A DNA stretch of 18,673 nucleotides. It comes from an uncultured Chitinophagaceae bacterium (GTDB lineage Bacteria > Bacteroidota > Bacteroidia > Chitinophagales > Chitinophagaceae). Within the stretch, counting starts at the first letter, position 1. The number at the start of each line of letters is the position of its first letter. Under the pieces are notes generated by a model. The model had not been told where the DNA came from. It was given only the letters and a program-made list of their open reading frames with translations, and made no database searches. Location of the stretch: positions 1-18,673 of the forward strand of contig CAMPGT010000042.1 of NCBI GenBank assembly GCA_946885665.1, given 5' to 3'. Both the position numbers and the translations under genes were made by a program. Shown piece by piece: positions 8,328 through 15,827 of the stretch.

Positions 8328-9437
8328 TCAAAACCGTTGAATCCAGCGAAGGCCCGGCGTAACGCCTTTAAAGAAATTATTGAAATAGATGACAGGGGCT
8401 ATTTTAGTTTTCCCTTCGAACAGGGAGAGCCTGCCGGCGCCGAACCGCCAGGTGTTTTTCTCAAAATATTCACCGCTTCTATGGATAAGGTATCCGAGGT
8501 TAACAATCGTTTCGAATTGCGCCGTCTTTCTCGGGTCCTTATCCCTGATCATTCCCTGCGACAGTGTTAATGAGAGGAAATCGTTGCGGTAGGTGCGCAG
8601 CTTGCCTTCGGCGGTCCGGTCAAAGAAGAAATGGGGCTCCCAACCCACGTGAAATTCGCGTTTGTAAAATCCATGACTGCTGATGATGAGCCCCAAAGAA
8701 AGCGTGAAGGACGGAACGAAATACGCCTTGTAGTTTTGCACGTTTACCGATGCCGTTCCCTGCAGGAAGTCATCGCCTGCCGCAAATCCATGCGGATGAT
8801 TTGCAGTAATCTCCGGGTCTGCATTCAGCTTGTAATTGTTCTGAGAAATAAATGACCAGCGACCGCCGTAGTTTTTGCGAAGAACCTTAAGCTTTTCATT
8901 CAACCCGGTGCCTATGAAATCCTGCAGGTCGTTCACGTCGTTCACAAAGAAACTGAGCCGGTAATTCCTGGACGCGTTGAACGGTTTCCGCAAAGTATAG
9001 TCGGCAACAAAATATACGGTGCCGCTGAAATTTACGGTGTCCTGTTCCAGCTTTAAAGCTGCGGGCTCGCCCCCGGTGATGGCGTAGCTGAGGCCTTTTG
9101 GAGCAAATTGTTGGATGCGCATCTTTTTGACGCCTGAAGTGTCTATCCGGTAATCAATTCGCTTGGAAGTGAGCTCATCCGACAGCGAATCTTTAAATGG
9201 CGTAATATCGGCAATGAACACACGAAGCAGGGAGTCGACATTGAGTACATAGCTGAGGTCCTCGATTTCTGTCAGTTCAATTTGCATTTTGTTTCCTTTA
9301 CCAAGATCAATTAAGAATTTTCTATGCGCGAAATCGTCCGACAGCTCGAACGTCTTTTCTGTGTTCGTTTTGTTTTGCGCAAAGGTTACCTGGCTGAAGG
9401 CTGCGCACAGCATCAGCAAACAAATGATCTGCTTCAT
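8328..9437 (-). CDS. Secreted protein of unknown function in ECF sigma operon, probably outer-membrane
   Basis: A 369-aa protein that I do not recognise as a named family. It has a clear Sec signal peptide (about 1-20, TFA then Q). The first half is mixed and charged. From about residue 170 the pattern is alternating and aromatic-rich, with segments such as GFYKREFHVGWEPHFFF and a C-terminal LRWIQRF ending in Phe, as expected for strands of an outer-membrane beta-barrel. It is the third gene of the sigma operon, starting 11 bp after the membrane-protein gene. The order sigma, membrane regulator, secreted protein suggests an envelope-associated target or sensor of the sigma factor. The stop lies 11 bp from the GH32 stop. 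The coding call is firm; the barrel prediction is moderate and no biochemical role can be named. Confidence 0.85.
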   Translation of the reverse strand: MKQIICLLMLCAAFSQVTFAQNKTNTEKTFELSDDFAHRKFLIDLGKGNKMQIELTEIEDLSYVLNVDSLLRVFIADITPFKDSLSDELTSKRIDYRIDTSGVKKMRIQQFAPKGLSYAITGGEPAALKLEQDTVNFSGTVYFVADYTLRKPFNASRNYRLSFFVNDVNDLQDFIGTGLNEKLKVLRKNYGGRWSFISQNNYKLNADPEITANHPHGFAAGDDFLQGTASVNVQNYKAYFVPSFTLSLGLIISSHGFYKREFHVGWEPHFFFDRTAEGKLRTYRNDFLSLTLSQGMIRDKDPRKTAQFETIVNLGYLIHRSGEYFEKNTWRFGAGRLSLFEGKTKIAPVIYFNNFFKGVTPGLRWIQRF

Positions 9438-9448
9438 TAAGTTATGTT

Positions 9449-10144
9449 TTAGTTGGAGGGAGTAAGTCTTATTTTAATTATGTTTTCGGAAGAGCCGTTG
9501 TTCACATAGGCCCTGGCAATGTTTTCATTGTTCGCATTAATAGGCCTTATCCTTCCTTTTTTTGCGATCAGTTCCGGCGGCGCACTGGTGGTCATCAACT
9601 CATTGATATGCACCACCCGCAGTTTTTTCTTTACCGGCGCTGATGCAACGTTGTTCTGAGCTGCCGCAGGCGTGTCGGGTACATCGATGATAACGGGCGC
9701 TTCGACAGGATAAATTTCCTGTTGAACAATTGCCGGTTGTTTTTCAATTTTAGGGAGGCGGGGAGTTTTAAGATGAACGGGTTTCCTGTTTTCCAAAACT
9801 ACCGGTGTTTTATCGGCCTTAAGCCGTGGCGGCGGTGGCGTTTTGATGGCGATTGAAGAAGATGAATCGGATTTTTTTATTGCCGGCATATCACTGTTCG
9901 TATAACTCTCCGTTGGCTTGTCGTGAACCATCAAGGTGAGGAAGGCGAGGATCACGCAAGCTGCTGCGGCATACCAGCCTATCCTTTTTCTGTTCTTCTT
10001 TTTAGTGCCGAGCTTGTCGTGCAGCTTTTCCCAACTGGCCGATAAACTAACCGGCGAATCGGCCGGAAGTTCGTCAAGCTGGCTCAGCCGCTGTTTCCAG
10101 TCTGGTTGATTATTTGGAATTTCTTTTTGCATAGTCCGATTCAT
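9449..10144 (-). CDS. Single-pass membrane protein in anti-sigma position
   Basis: A 231-aa protein with a hydrophilic N-terminal region of about 55 residues, a Lys/Arg-rich stretch (48-54), one transmembrane helix (about 57-73, WYAAAACVILAFLTLMV), then a periplasmic region rich in Pro and Lys. That stretch (about 100-160, with TPPPPRLK) resembles the extended linkers of TonB-like proteins. The rest has no recognised domain, and I see no zinc-binding anti-sigma motif. The layout, plus the overlap with the 3' end of the sigma gene (35 bp from this ATG, 23 bp from the ATG at 10132), argues for a membrane-bound anti-sigma factor. Translational coupling through the overlap is likely. The role is inferred from topology and position rather than from sequence similarity, and the choice between the two start codons is open. 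Confidence 0.82.
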   Translation of the reverse strand: MNRTMQKEIPNNQPDWKQRLSQLDELPADSPVSLSASWEKLHDKLGTKKKNRKRIGWYAAAACVILAFLTLMVHDKPTESYTNSDMPAIKKSDSSSSIAIKTPPPPRLKADKTPVVLENRKPVHLKTPRLPKIEKQPAIVQQEIYPVEAPVIIDVPDTPAAAQNNVASAPVKKKLRVVHINELMTTSAPPELIAKKGRIRPINANNENIARAYVNNGSSENIIKIRLTPSN

Positions 10145-10664
10145 TTTGCATCAGCATTTTTTGAAGGGCCGCTTTTGCCTTACTCAGTTGTGATTTAGAG
10201 GTGCCTTCCGATATACCCAGCAGTTCCGCGATTTCGCGATGGTTCATGCCTTCTATTTCATAGAGGTTGAACACGGTGCGATAGCCTGCCGGCAGTTGAA
10301 CGATGAGGTTAAAGATTTCGGCGGCGGTCATTCTGTTCAACGCGTCTTCTTCTAGGTGCACATCTTCCGGCATACTGTCTGAAACCAGCATAAACACGTT
10401 CTTCCTGCGCATGAACATCAGGCACTCATTGATCATGATCTTTTTGAGCCATCCGAACAGCGCAGCCTCTCCCTGGTAATCAAAGCTGTCGAGTTTTCTA
10501 AAGAACTTGCAGAAACCGTCGAGCATCAGCTCTTCTGCATCTTCGACGCTTTTCACGTATCGCCTGCAAATGATCAGCATCTTCGCCGCCCATTGGTCAA
10601 AAATGCATTTTTGTGCGGCCGCGCTTCCCTGTTTCGCCTCTTTTACCAGATAAGATGTGTCCAT
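10110..10664 (-). CDS. ECF-subfamily RNA polymerase sigma factor
   Basis: A 184-aa sigma-70 family factor of the extracytoplasmic function type. Region 2 spans about residues 5-90 (with EDAEELMLDGFCKFFRKLDSF and GWLKKIMINECL). A short linker leads to region 4 at about 110-170, whose helix-turn-helix is HREIAELLGISEGTSKSQLSKAK. It directs RNA polymerase to a small set of promoters, often including its own. The frame can be extended to a GTG at 10700, but the extra residues are unlike the family, and the ATG at 10664 gives the usual start MDTSYLVKEAKQG. The next gene overlaps its 3' end and probably encodes the matching anti-sigma factor. The stimulus is unknown. Confidence 0.93.
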   Translation of the reverse strand: MDTSYLVKEAKQGSAAAQKCIFDQWAAKMLIICRRYVKSVEDAEELMLDGFCKFFRKLDSFDYQGEAALFGWLKKIMINECLMFMRRKNVFMLVSDSMPEDVHLEEDALNRMTAAEIFNLIVQLPAGYRTVFNLYEIEGMNHREIAELLGISEGTSKSQLSKAKAALQKMLMQNESDYAKRNSK

Positions 10665-10859
10665 GTATGAGCTGATAGCTGTATAAATGCAATAATACAC
10701 CGTTTGGTTGCCCGGTTTATTTCAAAAGCCGAAAAGTGAACAGTTGTATCAAAACTGAACATCCGCTCACGCGGCTTTTTCATGTAAATGCGTGATTATG
10801 AGTGGCTAATCTTTATGGCACTTCTCTTGGAAAATAAGAATCGAATCATCTATCTACCA
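10665..10859. promoter_or_regulatory. Divergent intergenic region with dyad and direct repeat
   Basis: This 195-bp gap between the divergent sigma operon and the ABC permease should carry both promoters. It holds a TGAACA direct repeat (10737-10742 and 10756-10761) around an inverted repeat, CAGTT (10741-10745) and AACTG (10753-10757). It also holds a short GC hairpin, CCGC/GCGG with loop TCAC (10763-10774), followed by CTTTTT. On the minus strand TATTATTG near 10690 is a one-mismatch -7 candidate but lacks a well-spaced -33 element. Any of these could be regulatory; none is decisive. Confidence 0.3.
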
Positions 10860-13238
10860 ATGATCAGCAACTTTTTTAAAATCGCCTGGCGCAACCTGCT
10901 AAAGGAACGCCAGTTTGCACTGTTGAATCTTATCGGCCTGTCGGCAGGACTGGCAAGCGCCTTTTTTATCTGGCTATGGGTGAATGACGAGTTGAAGGTG
11001 GATAAGTACAACGAAAAGGACAAGCAGCTTTACCAGGTGATGTCGAACCTGGAATCGAACGGTGGAATCATCACCATCGAAGGTACGCCAGGCATCCTGG
11101 CAACGACGTTAAAAGCGGCGCTACCCGAAATCGAGTCGGCGGTTTCTGTACTGCCCGCATCGTGGTTCCCTTTCAAAGGTATCGTTACGGCCGGAGAGCG
11201 GAAGATGAAAGCCGGTGGTCAGTACATCGGTAAAGATTACTTTAATGTTTTCACGTGCCCTTTTATTGAAGGCGATAAAAGCAAGGTGCTGACGGATAAA
11301 AATTCCGTAGCTATTAGCGATGTGCTGGCCAAAAAGCTCTTTCATACTACAGATGGCATTATCGGAAAGAAAATTGACTGGTCGCAGCAGGAGTTTACCG
11401 GTTCATATGTTATTACGGGTGTCTTCAAGAAAAATCCTGTCAGCGCAACCAACCAATTCGATGTGTTGCTGAATTATGACCTGGTGCTGGAAAAACGGCC
11501 GAATCTTTTGCAATGGGGAAATAGCGACCCCTCAACTTTTCTGATTGTCAAAAAGGGAACGGATATCAACCTGTTCAACAATAAGATCCGGAATTTTGTA
11601 AAGGACAGGAACAAAAAGGAAGGCGCTGATTTGTTCGTCGCGAAGTTTTCGGACAAATACCTGCATGGAAATTATGAAAATGGCCAACCATCGGGCGGAA
11701 GAATAGTGTATGTAAAGCTATTTTTAGTCATTGCTGTGTTCATTGTTATTATTGCCTGCATCAACTTTATGAATCTCGCCACCGCAAGAGCCGCCCGCAG
11801 GGCCAGGGAAGTGGGCATTCAGAAAGTGGTAGGGGCGCGCCGCGGCGCTATCATTGCCCAATACCTGTGCGAGTCTGTTTTGATGGTGCTGATCGCTGTG
11901 ATGCTTTCCCTTGTCATTGTTGCATTGCTGCTTCCTTTTTTCAACCAGCTCACCGGGAAGAACATTCATTTAGAGGCAAATGCCTCACTGGTAAGCATGG
12001 CATTGATCGTAACCGTTGTCACTGGTTTGCTCGCAGGAAGTTATCCGGCGTTTTACTTATCAGCGTTCAAACCGGTGATGGTGTTAAAGGGTACGCTGAA
12101 AACCTCGCTTGCAGAATTGATGGCGCGTAAGGGGCTCGTTGTATTTCAGTTTGTCATTTCCGTGGTTTTTATCGCGTCTGTTTTTGTGATCTACAGGCAG
12201 ATCAATTTCATACAATCAAAAAATTTGGGTTACAGCAGGGATCATGTGATTCACTTCGAGATCCCACTTGAAATGGATTCCGCGCAAGTAAGTTCCGCCA
12301 TCGCTTTTTTGGACGAAGTGAGAAATATCCCGGGTGTAACGGCAGCTTCCAGTTACTATCACAACCTTACCGGCGACCACGGCTCTATTTCAGATTTTGA
12401 CTGGCCCGGAAAAGATCCCAACGTGACGATCGACTTTTCTAACCTGGAAGTGGGATATGGATTTGTGAAGACCACCGGCATTAAAATAAAAGAAGGGCGC
12501 GATTTTACGCCGGGTAAAAATGCGGCGAACGAAATTATTTTCAATGAAACAGCCATCAAAGCCATGGGCCTTAAGGACCCCATCGGAAAAACGATAAGAT
12601 TTTGGGGCAATCACCGGCAGATCGTTGGTGTTGCCGCCGATTTTAATTTTGAATCGCTCTACAATACCGTCAAACCCTGTTTTATGCAGGTGTACCCGGT
12701 TTTACCGAACGTGATGGTACGCATACAATCGGGGCGTGAAGAGGAGGTTCTCGCCCGTATCAGCAACATTTACTCCGTATTCAGCCCCGGTATGTCCTTC
12801 GACTATACATTTATGGAAGACGACTACAAAAAACTGTATGCTTCCGAAGCTAAGGTCAGTATCCTTACCAGGTATTTTGCGGGGCTGGCAATTATTATCT
12901 CCTGCCTTGGCCTCTTTGGACTTGCCACATTCACCGCTCAAAGAAGGCAGAAGGAAATTGGCATCCGGAAAGTGGTGGGCGCTTCGACATTCAGCGTTGC
13001 ATTTTTGCTTTCGCGTGAGTTTCTTAAGCTGGTGCTGCTGGCGCTCGTAATCGCTTTTCCATTAGTATGGTGGACGATGAACGCATGGCTGAACGAGTTT
13101 GCCTACCGCGTAAACATGACCGCAGATATTTTTATTTACACGACGATGTTTGCGATTTCGATTACATTGGCTGCTGTTGGCTTTCAATCGCTTAGGGCTG
13201 CGACAATGAACCCGGCGATGAGCCTGCGTGACGAATAG
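10860..13238 (+). CDS. MacB/FtsX-type ABC transporter permease (orphan)
   Basis: A 792-aa membrane protein when started at the ATG at 10860, which gives the family-typical opening MISNFFKIAWRNLLK. An upstream in-frame ATG at 10788 would add 24 residues that do not resemble the family. The layout is a duplicated MacB/FtsX arrangement: a TM helix (about 18-41), a periplasmic MacB-like core domain (about 45-280), a first FtsX block of three helices (about 284-410, with INFMNLATARAARRAREVGI), another TM helix near 425-447, a second periplasmic domain, and a final FtsX block (about 670-790, with GLFGLATFTAQRRQKEIGIRK). Such permeases act with a separate MacB-like ATPase in mechanotransmission or efflux; no ATPase gene is adjacent, which is common in Bacteroidota. 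It is divergent from the sigma operon and may be one of its targets, but that is only positional inference. Confidence 0.93.
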   Translation: MISNFFKIAWRNLLKERQFALLNLIGLSAGLASAFFIWLWVNDELKVDKYNEKDKQLYQVMSNLESNGGIITIEGTPGILATTLKAALPEIESAVSVLPASWFPFKGIVTAGERKMKAGGQYIGKDYFNVFTCPFIEGDKSKVLTDKNSVAISDVLAKKLFHTTDGIIGKKIDWSQQEFTGSYVITGVFKKNPVSATNQFDVLLNYDLVLEKRPNLLQWGNSDPSTFLIVKKGTDINLFNNKIRNFVKDRNKKEGADLFVAKFSDKYLHGNYENGQPSGGRIVYVKLFLVIAVFIVIIACINFMNLATARAARRAREVGIQKVVGARRGAIIAQYLCESVLMVLIAVMLSLVIVALLLPFFNQLTGKNIHLEANASLVSMALIVTVVTGLLAGSYPAFYLSAFKPVMVLKGTLKTSLAELMARKGLVVFQFVISVVFIASVFVIYRQINFIQSKNLGYSRDHVIHFEIPLEMDSAQVSSAIAFLDEVRNIPGVTAASSYYHNLTGDHGSISDFDWPGKDPNVTIDFSNLEVGYGFVKTTGIKIKEGRDFTPGKNAANEIIFNETAIKAMGLKDPIGKTIRFWGNHRQIVGVAADFNFESLYNTVKPCFMQVYPVLPNVMVRIQSGREEEVLARISNIYSVFSPGMSFDYTFMEDDYKKLYASEAKVSILTRYFAGLAIIISCLGLFGLATFTAQRRQKEIGIRKVVGASTFSVAFLLSREFLKLVLLALVIAFPLVWWTMNAWLNEFAYRVNMTADIFIYTTMFAISITLAAVGFQSLRAATMNPAMSLRDE

Positions 13239-13304
13239 CAAATGTTTTTACCTCCCGGCCGAAAAAACGCATAGATTAGCTGCTCAAAAAAATCAATTGG
13301 GTAA

Positions 13305-14693
13305 ATGAAACATATCTGCACCCTGCTGGTCATTGCTATCAGCTCGCTCACCGTATCCGCCCAGCTCCGCCTTCCTGCTGTTATTTCTTCGAACATGGTT
13401 TTGCAGCGAAATGATTCCGTTAACCTATGGGGCTGGTCGGCGCCCGGCTCTAAAGTATATATTACCACGGGCTGGAACAACCGCACCGATTCAGCAACCA
13501 CCGATAATGGCGCCTGGTGGCGGCTGAAAGTGGCCACCCCTGCAGCAGGCGGTCCATATGAGATAACAATCGCCAGCCACGACACTATCGTTTTGAAAGA
13601 CGTATTGATCGGCGAAGTTTGGGTATGCTCGGGTCAGTCGAACATGGAAATGAGTTACAGTTGGGGCGAAAAAAATGTAGGTGAGGAGCTGGCTACGGCA
13701 TACAATAAAAATATCCGCTTTTTCCAGGTGCCCAAATCTACTTCCGATTTTCCGCAGGATGATGTGAAAGCGCAATGGACGCTGTGTGATTCGAATACGC
13801 TGAAGACGTTCAGCGCCGTCGCTTATTTTTTTGGAAAGCGGCTGAACAAGGAGCTTGATGTTCCTGTGGGCCTCATTCATACAAGCTGGGGAGGAACGCC
13901 CGCAGAGGTATGGACGCCCGCGTCGTATATTGAAAAAGATACGGCGCTGAGCGCCGCTGCAGGCCGGCTATCAGCATATAAGGGATGGCCCAGCATTCCC
14001 GGCAAAACATTCAACGCCATGATAGCCCCTTTTACGTCGTTCAACATTGCCGGAGCGATTTGGTACCAAGGCGAGGCAAACACCGGCACCTATGCCACCT
14101 ATACAAGGCTGCTCACCACCATGATAGATGCGTGGCGCGACGCGTGGAAAAAAGAGTTGCCATTTTACTACGTGCAAATTGCTCCATTTGATTATGGAGA
14201 AGGTAATAAAGGTGCACTGCTGCAGGAGGCGCAAACAAAGGCGATGACGCACCCGAAGGTGGGCATGGTTGTAACCACCGATCTCATCGATTCCGTTACG
14301 AATATCCATCCGTCGCACAAGAGAGAGGTGGGCAACCGCCTTGCGGGGTGGGCCCTCGCCGAAACCTACAAAAAACCGGGAATCACTTATAAAAGCCCGA
14401 TGCTGAAAGACGTTGCTCTCAATAAAGGTAAAATGACACTCAGTTTCGACAACGCACCTACCGGGCTCAGGGCAACAGGCAAAAAAGTGGAAGGATTTTT
14501 TGTGGCGGGTGAAGATGGCCAGTGGCTGCCCGCTAATGTAACCATCGAAAAAGATAACGTGACGGTGTGGAACAAAAAACTGCGCGATCCGAAATACGTG
14601 CGCTATGGATTCGGAAATACGATCATCGGCAATTTGTTCAGCATGGAAGGATTGCCTGCAGTACCCTTCCGGACCGACAGTTTTCCGGAATGA
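13305..14693 (+). CDS. Secreted SASA-type carbohydrate esterase (sialate O-acetylesterase family)
   Basis: A 462-aa secreted esterase with a Sec signal peptide (about 1-19, SAQ). It shows the SGNH/SASA fold markers: a family N-terminal motif around LPAVISSNMVLQ (23-34), the nucleophile in SGQSNM (109-114, Ser112), GGTPAEVW (196-203), WYQGEAN (253-259) and the catalytic His in NIHP (His335). The family removes O-acetyl groups from sialic acids or, in many environmental Bacteroidota, from acetylated plant polysaccharides such as xylan and pectin; no sialic acid genes are visible, so polysaccharide deacetylation is at least as likely. It begins 66 bp after the permease stop on the same strand, a gap large enough for its own promoter. 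Its stop is only 5 bp from the stop of the convergent oxidoreductase gene. Confidence 0.92.
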   Translation: MKHICTLLVIAISSLTVSAQLRLPAVISSNMVLQRNDSVNLWGWSAPGSKVYITTGWNNRTDSATTDNGAWWRLKVATPAAGGPYEITIASHDTIVLKDVLIGEVWVCSGQSNMEMSYSWGEKNVGEELATAYNKNIRFFQVPKSTSDFPQDDVKAQWTLCDSNTLKTFSAVAYFFGKRLNKELDVPVGLIHTSWGGTPAEVWTPASYIEKDTALSAAAGRLSAYKGWPSIPGKTFNAMIAPFTSFNIAGAIWYQGEANTGTYATYTRLLTTMIDAWRDAWKKELPFYYVQIAPFDYGEGNKGALLQEAQTKAMTHPKVGMVVTTDLIDSVTNIHPSHKREVGNRLAGWALAETYKKPGITYKSPMLKDVALNKGKMTLSFDNAPTGLRATGKKVEGFFVAGEDGQWLPANVTIEKDNVTVWNKKLRDPKYVRYGFGNTIIGNLFSMEGLPAVPFRTDSFPE

Positions 14694-14698
14694 GCCGT

Positions 14699-15817
14699 CT
14701 ATAATTTCAGGGCAACTTTCTTTCCTGTTCTTGCTGCCTGGTAAATGGCGTCCAGTATTTTCATGTCTTTTACAGCCTCTTCGCCGTCAACCGGCACTAC
14801 CGGCTTTTTGCCTTCGAGGATGATGCCCGACATTTCATCCATCTGCACCGTTTGATGTGTTTTGTGCGGTTGCGTTAGCGGTCCTTTATGCGTCTTTCCC
14901 TCGATGGGCCCATAGCCGGTTGAAGGGTTCAGTTCGGCATATCCTTTTTCGCCATTCAGAAAGAAACGGTCCAGGTGGTTCATCTTGTAGGTAGAAAGGC
15001 ATGACGCCACTGCGCCGCTGGGAAAGCCGAATTGAAACTGGATGGTTTCATCTACGCCTTCCCTGAACTTGACAGGATCGGTCTTGGTTTCCTGGGCAGT
15101 GACCCACACCGGTTCCTCCCCGATCATATAACGGGCACCATTAACCGCGTAGATCCCGATGTCCATCAGCGATCCGCCGCCGGCCAGTTTTTTGTTGAGG
15201 CGCCATTGACTGGGGTCGCCGATCGTGAAGCCGCTCAACCCCTGGAAGAAAAGGGCCTTGCCAAATTCGCCCTCGTTTCTCATCCTGATGATCTCGAGCG
15301 TTTTTGGTTCGAAATGTATGCGATAGCCCACGAGCAATTTCACGTTCGCTTTTTTACAGGCATCAACCATCTCCTGTGCTTCCCTGGCATTCACCGCCAT
15401 TGGCTTTTCGCAGATGACGTGTTTGCCTGCTTTGGCCACGCGGATCACCTGGTCGTGATGCAGTCCGTTCGGCGTAATGACGTACACCGCATCTATTGAA
15501 TCGTTGTTTTTTACGTTGTCAAAATTTTCATAATTGTAGCAGTTGGCCTCCGGGATGTTGTATTTGCTCTGCCAGTTTTTTATCTTGGATGGTGTGCCGC
15601 TGATAACGCCCACGAGTTTCGCCTTTGTGCACGACTGCATGGCCTCCGCCACACGGGTGCCATAGCTGCCTAATCCCATGATGGCTACACGCAGCACCGG
15701 GCCCTGGTAAGGTTCAGGCGGTTGAAGGTTACCTCCGGGTTTCGCGGCCACCGACAGAAATGGAACGCTCAATGCGGAAAACGATATCTTTTGAAGAAAG
15801 TCACGGCGAGAGCTCAT
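14699..15817 (-). CDS. Tat-exported Gfo/Idh/MocA-family oxidoreductase
   Basis: A 372-aa NAD(P)-dependent oxidoreductase of the glucose-fructose oxidoreductase type. The ATG at 15817 was chosen over an upstream ATG at 15898 because it opens with the twin-arginine signal MSSRRDFLQK followed by a hydrophobic stretch (11-26), and because it falls 10 bp after the stop of the preceding gene instead of inside it. The Rossmann motif is GLGSYG (48-53), the sugar-binding and catalytic Lys is in CEKP (Lys138), and GGGSLMDIGIY (213-223) carries the second active-site block (Asp219, Tyr223). The family oxidises or reduces sugars and cyclitols; Tat export implies folding with bound cofactor in the cytoplasm and action in the periplasm. 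Operon partnership with the lipoprotein esterase suggests joint processing of a substituted sugar. The exact substrate is unknown. Confidence 0.92.
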   Translation of the reverse strand: MSSRRDFLQKISFSALSVPFLSVAAKPGGNLQPPEPYQGPVLRVAIMGLGSYGTRVAEAMQSCTKAKLVGVISGTPSKIKNWQSKYNIPEANCYNYENFDNVKNNDSIDAVYVITPNGLHHDQVIRVAKAGKHVICEKPMAVNAREAQEMVDACKKANVKLLVGYRIHFEPKTLEIIRMRNEGEFGKALFFQGLSGFTIGDPSQWRLNKKLAGGGSLMDIGIYAVNGARYMIGEEPVWVTAQETKTDPVKFREGVDETIQFQFGFPSGAVASCLSTYKMNHLDRFFLNGEKGYAELNPSTGYGPIEGKTHKGPLTQPHKTHQTVQMDEMSGIILEGKKPVVPVDGEEAVKDMKILDAIYQAARTGKKVALKL

Positions 15818-15827
15818 AAGTAATGTT

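Noticed and set aside
10763..10780. CCGC-TCAC-GCGG hairpin followed by CTTTTT, terminator-like on the plus strand
   Set aside because: The stem is only 4 bp and no plus-strand gene reads into it; the sigma operon is transcribed away from it.
10788..10859. Extra 24 codons at the N-terminus of the ABC permease
   Set aside because: The residues are unlike the family opening, and the ATG at 10860 gives the standard MISNFFKIAWRN start.
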